Assembly (NCBI GenBank): GCA_036009105.1
Contig: DASYMJ010000321.1
Location: 1 to 8,155, forward strand
Source of the DNA: JAFAVZ01 sp036009105
GTDB lineage: Bacteria; Acidobacteriota; Thermoanaerobaculia; Gp7-AA8
Direction: 5' to 3'
Length of the DNA: 8,155 nucleotides
The notes beneath the pieces were generated by a model. That model ran no database searches and was not told the DNA's origin. It saw only the letters and a program-made list of their open reading frames with translations. Both the position numbers and the translations under genes were made by a program. The stretch's first letter is position 1. The number at the start of each line of letters is the position of its first letter. Of this stretch, positions 1 through 5,879 are shown one piece after another.

Positions 1-57
1 GGCCGGCTCTCAGCCGGCCCAGCTGTCCGTTGATATTGGGCCGGCTGAGAGCCGGCC
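1..57. repeat. REP-like pair of inverted GC palindromes
   Basis: Bases 1-20 and 38-57 are exact reverse complements, separated by a 17-base AT-richer spacer (21-37). Each arm is itself a hairpin: GGCCGGCT at 1-8 pairs with AGCCGGCC at 12-19 around a CTC loop, and the second copy is built the same way around GAG. Two palindromic units in head-to-head orientation just beyond a gene's stop codon is the arrangement of repetitive extragenic palindromes (REP/BIME). The element may continue left of the window. On the plus strand the right-hand hairpin (38-58) is followed after four bases by six T's (63-68), so it could terminate transcription arriving from the left. On the minus strand, downstream of the peroxiredoxin gene, no T-run follows, so it would be at most an RNA 3'-end stabiliser. 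Genome-wide recurrence is inferred. Confidence 0.7.
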
Positions 58-66
58 CTACATTTT

Positions 67-543
67 TTACTTTTCGCCGAGCGCCGCGAGCACTTCCTCC
101 GCGTGCTTGGCCGTGTCCACCTTCTTCCACACCTTCTTCACCCGGCCGTCCGCGCCGATCCAGAACGTCGTGCGGGCCACGCCCCAGGTGCGGCGGCCGT
201 ACATGTTCTTCTCCTTCCACACGCCGTACATCTTCGCCACGTCCGAGGTGCGGTCGGAGAGGAGGGGGAAGTTGAGGTGGTACTTGTCGCGGAACTTGTC
301 GTGCGACTCCAGCGAATCGGTCGAGACGCCGAGGACCACGGCGTGGGCCTTGGAGAGATCGCTTTCGTGGTCGCGGAAGGAACAGGCCTCCGCGGTGCAG
401 CCGGGAGTATCGTCCCGCGGGTAGAAGTAGAGGATGACGTCGCTCCCCTTGTAGTCCTGGAGCGAGACTTCCTTGCCGCGGGTGGAGGGGAGGCGGAAGT
501 CGGGCGCCACGTCGCCCACCTTCGGCTCGTAATAGTCCTGCAT
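67..543 (-). CDS. bcp: Thioredoxin-dependent peroxiredoxin, Bcp/PrxQ type
   Basis: This 158-residue cytoplasmic peroxiredoxin reduces H2O2 and organic hydroperoxides using thioredoxin as reductant. The length is normal for the Bcp/PrxQ class. The thioredoxin-like fold begins with GDVAPDFRLP (residues 10-19). The peroxidatic site is YPRDDTPGCTAEAC (41-54), with C49 as peroxidatic Cys, T46 and P47 in front of it, and C54 five residues later as the expected resolving Cys of the atypical two-cysteine mechanism known from E. coli Bcp. R123 in GVARTTFWI matches the conserved active-site Arg. There is no signal peptide. The ATG at 543 shares one base with the upstream ASADH-like gene's TGA and has a strong Shine-Dalgarno seven bases away, so the two genes are co-transcribed and translationally coupled. 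The TAA stop lies next to the palindromic repeat at 1-57. The family assignment is firm. Confidence 0.96.
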   Translation of the reverse strand: MQDYYEPKVGDVAPDFRLPSTRGKEVSLQDYKGSDVILYFYPRDDTPGCTAEACSFRDHESDLSKAHAVVLGVSTDSLESHDKFRDKYHLNFPLLSDRTSDVAKMYGVWKEKNMYGRRTWGVARTTFWIGADGRVKKVWKKVDTAKHAEEVLAALGEK

Positions 544-1541
544 CAGTTCACTCCTCCGCCGCTGAAGAGCACCTTCTCGGCGATGAGCACGGCGTTGAGC
601 GCCGAGCCGCGGCGCAGATTATCGCAAACCGCCCACACCCAGAATCCGCCTCGTATGGCCGGATCCTGGCGCACCTCGGCGATGAGCACCTCGTCCTTGC
701 CCGCCGCGTCGGTCGTGCCGAACTGCTGATCGCCTTCCGGCAAGGCGAGCGCCGGATTGCCGCGCAGCGCGTGCAGGATCCGCTCGGTCGTCAGCTCCTC
801 TTTCGTGCGCAGGAACAGCGAGAACGTATGGCTGTGAAAGATCGTCCCCTGGGTAATGAGGAGCGCCAGCTCGGTGCGCGGATCGATCAGCTGCCGCACC
901 TGCCCCACGATGAACTCCTCGTTGCGCGCCTCGGCCGGATAGAGGTTGAAGGCCAGCTGCCGGTCGAAAACCGTCTGCGGCACGGACTCGATGTTGAGGA
1001 CGCTGATGGTCTGCTTGGCCAGCTCCTCCACGCCCGCCTGCTCGAACTCCGACGCCGGCTGCACCACCGTCGCGGTGCAGATCTCCACCGGCGCCAGCGA
1101 CTCGATCTGGTGCAGGATCAGGGCGAGAGGGATGGCCACCGGATGGGGCGAGATGATCACTTCGTCGCTCGCCCCGACGCCCTCCAGGTTCACGCCGGCC
1201 ACGGCGAGCTTGCCGTCTTCCGCGCTGGAGGGCTGGGAGAGGTCGATGACGACGAAGCGGTCGTCCGCGGCGCGCTCGATCCACTTCCGGTTCGCCTCGG
1301 CCGACCCGCAGAAGAAGACCAGGTCGAGGTCTTCCAGCTCGCTGTCGGCGATGGTGGCGACGACGGCCGGCTCTTCGTCGATCTCGGTCAGCGAGCCGAC
1401 GCCTTCGCCGGTGGAGTCGAGCAGCGCGACGCGGTCGAAGGGGAAGGAGCGCTCGCGCAGGATGCTCTTCACCTCGTTCCCGACGAGCGTCAGAGGGTTG
1501 ACGATGCCAATGCGATAGCCGGAAGGATGCTTGGGATCCAT
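543..1541 (-). CDS. Aspartate-semialdehyde dehydrogenase-like protein (USG-1 type) lacking the catalytic Cys
   Basis: A 332-residue protein with the two-domain ASADH architecture. The N-terminal nucleotide-binding part begins YRIGIVNPLTLVGNEV (about residues 9-24), where true ASADHs have a G-x-x-G-x-x-G loop. VVIDLS (97-102) matches the ASADH VVIDNS strand. The catalytic asparagine-cysteine segment (NPNC in enzymes) is here SPHP (131-134), so the nucleophilic Cys is a Pro. The only cysteines are C78 and C155, neither at that site. The SGAG loop before GVEEL is replaced by PASEFEQAG (162-170). The active-site His region survives as FHSHTFSLFL (235-244). Loss of the Cys is known in the E. coli Usg branch of this fold, whose function is unknown, so a role in lysine/threonine synthesis is unlikely. 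The start was chosen at the ATG at 1541, which has an A-rich stretch just upstream; an in-frame ATG at 1559 adds six residues. It overlaps bcp by one base. Confidence 0.85.
   Translation of the reverse strand: MDPKHPSGYRIGIVNPLTLVGNEVKSILRERSFPFDRVALLDSTGEGVGSLTEIDEEPAVVATIADSELEDLDLVFFCGSAEANRKWIERAADDRFVVIDLSQPSSAEDGKLAVAGVNLEGVGASDEVIISPHPVAIPLALILHQIESLAPVEICTATVVQPASEFEQAGVEELAKQTISVLNIESVPQTVFDRQLAFNLYPAEARNEEFIVGQVRQLIDPRTELALLITQGTIFHSHTFSLFLRTKEELTTERILHALRGNPALALPEGDQQFGTTDAAGKDEVLIAEVRQDPAIRGGFWVWAVCDNLRRGSALNAVLIAEKVLFSGGGVN
551..557 (-). promoter_or_regulatory. Shine-Dalgarno of bcp inside the upstream gene
   Basis: On the minus strand this reads GGAGGAG, seven bases before the bcp ATG at 543, and it lies within the last codons of the ASADH-like gene. 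It is the clearest ribosome binding site in the window. It supports both the 543 start and reinitiation at the one-base stop/start overlap. The first genes of the other transcription units have no comparable site. Confidence 0.85.
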
Positions 1542-1563
1542 GGCGGCGGTTTTTATCATGGCT

Positions 1564-1584
1564 CAGCGGGCAGCGGGCCCGCTG
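1564..1584. repeat. Tandem plus inverted heptamer (14-base perfect palindrome) in a divergent promoter gap
   Basis: CAGCGGG occurs twice in tandem (1564-1570, 1571-1577) and is followed directly by its reverse complement CCCGCTG (1578-1584). Bases 1571-1584 are therefore a perfect 14-base palindrome with an extra half-site beside it. It lies in the 79-base gap between the divergent ASADH-like gene and the secreted protease gene, where a dimeric regulator binding both promoters would be expected. An operator role is inferred; short GC palindromes also arise by chance in DNA this GC-rich. Confidence 0.4.
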
Positions 1585-1620
1585 GAAGGGGTGAGCCTCC
1601 CGCCGCGTTCTGCCGACCGC

Positions 1621-3297
1621 ATGCGCAAGCTCGCAATCATTGTCTTCGCGGCCACCGCTGCCTTCGCGAACGAGACGGCCTATCGGGCCTTGCAGTCGGG
1701 CGCGGGCTTCGGGGGCACGCCGGTGCACGACCACGGCATCCACGGCGAGGGGCAGGTCATCGCCATCCTCGACACCGGCCTGGACTGGCAGAGCTGCTTC
1801 TTCTCCGAGCCGAACGGCTCCGCGCCGCCGTTCAATACCTGGTCGGCCTCGACCGGCCTGCAGTGGCAGAACATCAACCTCGCCCGGCGGAAGGTCATCG
1901 CCTACGACCTGCTCTGGTCCTGCGATCAGTATCCCGGCGCGCCGGGCTGCGAGACGCCGACGCAGAGCGTGCCGTTCGACAATCAGGGACACGGCACGCA
2001 CGCCGCGGCGTCGGCGGCCGGTGATTCGAAGACGCCGATTGCGCACGACTTCGGCGACGCGGTCGCGCCCGCGGCGAAGCTGGTGATCCAGGACGCCGGC
2101 TACATCGGCGGCGACAACTGCTCGCAGCGGCCCGGCATCGGCTGCCCGGTGGCGCTCACGCCGATCCTCGATCAGGCCTACAAGCAGGGCGTGCGCATCC
2201 ACTCCAACTCGTGGGGCGACCGGCAGGGCGCCTCGCCGTTCGTCAATCCGCCGACGGCGAACTATCCGCAGGCGGCACGCGACGTCGACGCGTTCGTCTA
2301 CTCCCATCCCGACCTCCTCGTCGTCTTCAACACCGGCAACTGGGGGAGCGGCGGCAGCCCGCCCGCCTCCACGCTCTCCGCGCCGGGCTCGGCGAAGAAC
2401 ACGCTGCAGGTGGGCGGCACGCGGGACACCGGCCGCGACGACGACACGCTCGCCCGCTACACGCTGAACGGCCCCACGCGCGACGGGCGTTTGAAGCCGG
2501 AGCTCGTCGCGCCGTCCGTCGTCCTGGCCGGCGACGCGAAGGTCGTCCTCGATACCATCCCTTCCATCAAAGACAAGACGTGCGGCACCACGCTGCAGCC
2601 GGGCACATCGTGGTCTTCGCCGGAAGTTGCCGGCGCCGCGGCGCTGGCGCGGCAGTACTACACGGACGGCTTCTATCCCACCGGCGTGCCCACGCCGGGG
2701 AACGTGATGACGCCGAGCGCCGCGCTGCTCAAAGCGACGCTCATCGCTTCCGCGCGCCGCGTGCCGTGGCGGTGGACCGATCAGGGGGCCGATCCGACGC
2801 AGCCCGTCCCCTCGTACGAGCAGGGCTTCGGCATGCCCGCCCTGGACGACGCGCTCTTCTTCCCCGGCGACGTCTCGAAGCTGCGCATCGCGGACGTCGC
2901 GACCGCAAGCGGCCTTGCCCAGGGCGACAGCGCAACGCTTCGCCTGAACGTGAAAGCGGGCACGCAGCTCCGCGCGGTGCTCGTCTGGACCGATCCGCCC
3001 GGCGTGGTCTCCGGCGCGACGGATGCGACGCCGCAGCTGGTCAACGATCTCAACCTCCGCGTTACCTCGCCGGACGGCGCGGGCATCTGGGGCAACGACT
3101 CGCTCCATCCCGGCCAGGCCGACCGCCTGAACAACGTCGAGGTGGTGACCATCGCCCAGCCGGCCGCCGGCACGTACACCATCGACATCAGCGCGCTCCG
3201 CCTCGGGCTCGGTCCGAGGCAGGGCTACGCGCTGGTCGTCACCGGCGACTTCACGGAAGCGCGGCCGGGGAAGATCCGGGCCATCCGGCGCATGTAG
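1621..3297 (+). CDS. Secreted subtilisin-like serine protease (S8 family, KP-43-like)
   Basis: A 558-residue exported endopeptidase. From the ATG at 1621 there is a short signal peptide: basic MRK, hydrophobic LAIIVFAATAAFA, and predicted cleavage after A16. The S8 triad is complete: D51 in IAILDTGLD, H124 in GHGTHAAAS and S330 in PGTSWSSPEVAG, with oxyanion Asn N240 in NTGN. The catalytic domain runs to about residue 425. A C-terminal beta-sandwich follows, with LVWTDPPG (454-461), LVNDLNL (473-479) and NNVEVV...GTYTIDIS, the pattern of KP-43-type subtilases. Six Cys in the mature part would allow disulfides, as expected outside the cytoplasm. Oddities: only about 25 residues separate the signal peptide from the catalytic core, so there is no I9-type propeptide. 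Trp replaces the usual Met after the catalytic Ser. The Asp-His interval (73 residues) is longer than in KP-43. An in-frame upstream start (TTG 1531) would overlap the divergent gene and bury the signal peptide. No Shine-Dalgarno is visible. The substrate is unknown. Confidence 0.93.
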   Translation: MRKLAIIVFAATAAFANETAYRALQSGAGFGGTPVHDHGIHGEGQVIAILDTGLDWQSCFFSEPNGSAPPFNTWSASTGLQWQNINLARRKVIAYDLLWSCDQYPGAPGCETPTQSVPFDNQGHGTHAAASAAGDSKTPIAHDFGDAVAPAAKLVIQDAGYIGGDNCSQRPGIGCPVALTPILDQAYKQGVRIHSNSWGDRQGASPFVNPPTANYPQAARDVDAFVYSHPDLLVVFNTGNWGSGGSPPASTLSAPGSAKNTLQVGGTRDTGRDDDTLARYTLNGPTRDGRLKPELVAPSVVLAGDAKVVLDTIPSIKDKTCGTTLQPGTSWSSPEVAGAAALARQYYTDGFYPTGVPTPGNVMTPSAALLKATLIASARRVPWRWTDQGADPTQPVPSYEQGFGMPALDDALFFPGDVSKLRIADVATASGLAQGDSATLRLNVKAGTQLRAVLVWTDPPGVVSGATDATPQLVNDLNLRVTSPDGAGIWGNDSLHPGQADRLNNVEVVTIAQPAAGTYTIDISALRLGLGPRQGYALVVTGDFTEARPGKIRAIRRM

Positions 3298-3308
3298 AAT
3301 CGCGCGCC

Positions 3309-4580
3309 ATGCTTTCCCGCGAGTACCTTCGTGAACAGACAGACGACTATCGCGCCGCGCTGAAGAACCGCGGCAAGACGGCGGACCTCGACCGCTTCCT
3401 CGAGCTCGATGCCGAGCGGCGGCGCACCATCGGCCAGGTCGAGCAGCTCAAGAGCCAGCGCAACACGGCGTCGCAGGAGATCGCGACGCTGAAGAAGAGC
3501 AAGCAGGACGCCTCGGCCCAGATCGAGGCCATGAAGCGCGTCGGCGAGGAGATCAAGCAGCTCGACGAGCGCCTGGCCCAGGTCGAGGAAGAGCTGAGCG
3601 CGGTCGAGCTCACCTTTCCCAACCGCCCCCACGACTCGGTGCCCATCGGCCCGGACGAGGCGCACAACCGCGTGGAGCGCACGTGGGGCGAGAAGCCGTC
3701 CTTCCCGTTCCCGGCGAAGAACCACTGGGACATCGGCGAAGCGCTCGGCATCCTCGACTTCGACCGCGCGGCGAAGATCACCGGCGCGCGCTTCTCCATC
3801 CTCTACGGCGCCGGCGCGAAGCTGAATCGCGCGCTGATGGCGCTCATGCTCGACATCCATGCCGATCAGGGCTACACCGAGGTCCTGCCGCCGTTCATCG
3901 TCAACGCCGACTCGCTGCGCGGCACCGGCCAGCTGCCGAAGTTCGAAGAGGATCTCTTCAAGCTGGCCACGGAGAAGCCGCTCTACCTCGTCCCCACGGC
4001 CGAGGTGCCGGTGACGAATCTTCATCGCGACGAGACGCTCGACGCGGCGACGCTCACCCGTTCCTACACCGCCTACACGCCGTGCTTCCGCAGCGAGGCC
4101 GGCTCGTACGGCAAGGACACGCGCGGCCTGATCCGCCAGCACCAGTTCGAGAAGGTGGAAGTGGTGAAGTTTTCCCTGCCGGAGGAGTCGTGGAACGAGC
4201 TGGAGAAGCTGACCGCGGACGCCGAGGCGATCCTGCAGGCGCTGCATCTCCACTACCGCGTGGTGACGCTCTCCACGGGCGACATGGGCGCCGGCTCGGC
4301 CAAGACGTACGATATCGAGGTGTGGCTGCCCGGGCAGGAGACGTACCGCGAGATCAGCTCCTGCACGAACTTCCTCGACTACCAGGCCCGGCGCGCGAAC
4401 ATCCGCTACAAGAGCGCGGACAAGAGGACGGGCTTCGTGCACACGCTCAACGGCTCCGGCCTGCCGCTGGGGCGCACCCTGGTGGCGATCCTGGAGAACT
4501 ACCAGCAGGCGGACGGCTCGGTGGTAGTCCCCGAGGTGCTGCGGCCGTACATGCGCGGCATGAGCGCCATCAAGGCGTAA
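3309..4580 (+). CDS. serS: Seryl-tRNA synthetase
   Basis: A 423-residue class II aminoacyl-tRNA synthetase that charges tRNA-Ser, and tRNA-Sec where present, with serine in the cytoplasm. The length is typical of bacterial SerRS. Residues 1 to about 105 form the N-terminal tRNA-binding arm, with two long charged helices (about 30-65 and 68-100) of coiled-coil character. The catalytic core then shows motif 1 around LDIHADQGYTEVLPP (181-195), the serine-binding TAE (230-232), motif 2 as PCFRSEAGSYGKDTRGLIRQHQF (258-280, with R261 and E263 contacting ATP), and motif 3 as NGSGLPLGRTLVAILENYQ (381-399, Arg R389). Nothing is missing. It follows the protease stop by 11 bases on the same strand, with no functional link apparent. 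No Shine-Dalgarno precedes the ATG. A TAGAAT hexamer (3295-3300) overlaps the protease stop and might be a -10 element for its own short-leader transcript. The convergent FHA gene ends 15 bases downstream. Confidence 0.98.
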   Translation: MLSREYLREQTDDYRAALKNRGKTADLDRFLELDAERRRTIGQVEQLKSQRNTASQEIATLKKSKQDASAQIEAMKRVGEEIKQLDERLAQVEEELSAVELTFPNRPHDSVPIGPDEAHNRVERTWGEKPSFPFPAKNHWDIGEALGILDFDRAAKITGARFSILYGAGAKLNRALMALMLDIHADQGYTEVLPPFIVNADSLRGTGQLPKFEEDLFKLATEKPLYLVPTAEVPVTNLHRDETLDAATLTRSYTAYTPCFRSEAGSYGKDTRGLIRQHQFEKVEVVKFSLPEESWNELEKLTADAEAILQALHLHYRVVTLSTGDMGAGSAKTYDIEVWLPGQETYREISSCTNFLDYQARRANIRYKSADKRTGFVHTLNGSGLPLGRTLVAILENYQQADGSVVVPEVLRPYMRGMSAIKA

Positions 4581-4595
4581 TCACGGCGGCGTGAG

Positions 4596-5837
4596 CTACG
4601 CCGGCGACGTCGTCGCCGTGGAGGGCGTCGCCTCGTACAGCACCTGGTAGTCGAAATCCGTCTCGCCGAGGCGGAGGCGATCGCCGTTCTTGAGCACGGC
4701 GTGAAAGACGCGCGCGCCGTTCAGCCAGGTGCCGTTGCGCGACTTCAGATCCTCGATCACGTAGCCGTCCGGCCCGCGGAAGATGCGAGCGTGGCGGCCG
4801 GAGACGCCGAGATCGTTCAGCTTGATGGCGTTCTCTCGCTGGCGGCCGACGAGATACTCCGCTTCCGTCAGCGGGATGACCGAGCCCTGCTCCGCGCCGT
4901 TGGCGATGGTCAGCTGCGCGACGGTCGGCTTCACCACGTCGCGATACGAAAGCAGCCGCGCCTCGGAGGCCATGAGCAGGCTCGTGTCGTCGCCCGGCGC
5001 CTCGCGCACCGTCGACTCCGAGCCGAAGTTCGCCGGCGCCTGGCGCACCGTGGCATCGCCGTGCGCCGTCACGAGACGCGTCGCGCTCACGCCGTCCGTG
5101 TCGTCGTCCACCGCAGTGCGGGCCGTGGCCGGCACGGCCTCGATCAGCTTGTTGGCCAGCAGGCCGTACACCACGCGGTAGATCTGCAGCGGCTCGTCTT
5201 CCGCGTCGCTGGCGAGCTCCTCCAGCGTCCGCTTACCGTTGATCAGGAACAGGATCCGCCACTCGTCGACAGTCAGCGTGACCTTGTCCTCGGACGGGCG
5301 GGAGACGACGCGGAAGACGGCGTTTTTGTCCGGCAGGAGGCGCGTGCACTGCTCCCACTCCTCGATGCGCCGCGCCCCTTCCATGATCAGGTTCGCCAGG
5401 TCGACGGTGATGGTCACGGCGTGGGCGGGCAGCTCCAGCTCATCGGCGAAGGAGAAGGTGCCGCCGCTCCAGAAGAAGGCGTCGTAGAGGATCTCCGAGA
5501 CCTGCACTTTCAGGAAGTCCTGCAGCTGCGCGTCGGTCATCGCGCCCTGCTGCACGGCGAGGTCGCCGAAGCGGCCGCCTTCCTCGCGCATCAGCGTATC
5601 GATGCGGTCGCGCTGCTCGGGCGAAATGCGCTTGCGGCGCAGCAGGATGGCGCCGAGGCGGAGGTCTTCCTGATTCGAGCCGGCGAAGACGACGGAGCCG
5701 GCGTCGAGGAAGACCTGCGCCGTGCGCCCGTCGCACTCCAGGGCCAGCCGGCCGCTCTTCCGCGTGGTCTGCAGAAAAGTCAGCACTTCCGGAAGTTTGA
5801 AGGAGGCGAGACTCCCTTCGAGCACGGCGGCGGGCAT
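4596..5837 (-). CDS. DUF4388 (PATAN-like) and FHA domain signalling protein
   Basis: A 413-residue cytoplasmic protein with no signal peptide or membrane segment. The N-terminal half (about 1-235) is DUF4388-like. It starts LEGSLASFKLPEVLTFLQTTRKSGRL (6-31), then GAILLRRKRIS and a helical region through LQDFLKVQVSEILYDAFFWSGGTFSF (105-130), and a winged-helix-like stretch ending GLLANKLIEAV (225-235). A polar linker (about 236-305) carries two near-identical peptides, ATVRQAP (T263) and STVREAP (T276). The C-terminal FHA domain (about 306-400) keeps the phosphothreonine-binding set: G331-R332, S346, R348-H349 and N368-G369 followed by N373. FHA domains bind phosphothreonine peptides made by Ser/Thr kinases. 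DUF4388 is common beside two-component and gliding-motility proteins. The role is therefore phospho-dependent signalling, with partner unknown. It is convergent with serS and divergent from the transporter at 5880. No Shine-Dalgarno is seen upstream of the ATG. Confidence 0.9.
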   Translation of the reverse strand: MPAAVLEGSLASFKLPEVLTFLQTTRKSGRLALECDGRTAQVFLDAGSVVFAGSNQEDLRLGAILLRRKRISPEQRDRIDTLMREEGGRFGDLAVQQGAMTDAQLQDFLKVQVSEILYDAFFWSGGTFSFADELELPAHAVTITVDLANLIMEGARRIEEWEQCTRLLPDKNAVFRVVSRPSEDKVTLTVDEWRILFLINGKRTLEELASDAEDEPLQIYRVVYGLLANKLIEAVPATARTAVDDDTDGVSATRLVTAHGDATVRQAPANFGSESTVREAPGDDTSLLMASEARLLSYRDVVKPTVAQLTIANGAEQGSVIPLTEAEYLVGRQRENAIKLNDLGVSGRHARIFRGPDGYVIEDLKSRNGTWLNGARVFHAVLKNGDRLRLGETDFDYQVLYEATPSTATTSPA

Positions 5838-5879
5838 GAGTACTGCGGGATTCTACCCGCATAGTATTCTGCCGGGCCG
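5838..5879. promoter_or_regulatory. Compact divergent promoter gap with back-to-back -10-like hexamers and a small inverted repeat
   Basis: This 42-base gap separates two divergent start codons. On the minus strand TAGAAT (5855-5850) matches five of six bases of the TATAAT consensus and ends 12 bases before the FHA-protein ATG. On the plus strand TAGTAT (5862-5867) ends 12 bases before the transporter ATG. Neither has a recognisable -35 or a Shine-Dalgarno after it. Transcripts from these sites would have very short or no leaders. GCGGG (5845-5849) and CCCGC (5856-5860) form an inverted repeat around ATTCTA, covering the minus-strand hexamer, and could be an operator. ATTCT recurs at 5850 and 5866. 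The hexamers are seen; promoter function is inferred. Confidence 0.4.

Noticed and set aside
1531..1620. Earlier starts for the protease (TTG 1531, GTG 1591)
   Set aside because: Both would place extra residues before a canonical signal peptide that begins exactly at ATG 1621; 1531 also overlaps the divergent gene.
619..3108. A very long minus-strand open frame running through the ASADH-like gene and antisense to the protease
   Set aside because: It is Arg/Ala/Gly-rich with no recognisable motif, and it overlaps two genes with clear family motifs. Long antisense frames are expected in DNA with GC-rich third positions.
2211..3308. Upstream extension of the serS frame, as a possible fusion protein
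   Set aside because: The frame stays open through the protease gene by GC bias only. SerRS homology begins at MLSREYLREQ (3309) and the upstream translation is low-complexity Arg-rich.
4582..4620. Nested GC stems (4582-4588 with 4614-4620; 4602-4608 with 4612-4618) at the convergent serS/FHA junction
   Set aside because: They lie largely inside the FHA gene's last codons, no T-run follows on either strand, and several alternative pairings compete, so a terminator cannot be supported.
4701..5864. Long plus-strand frame antisense to the FHA gene
   Set aside because: No family motifs, extreme Arg/Ala/Val bias, and a complete FHA signature on the opposite strand.
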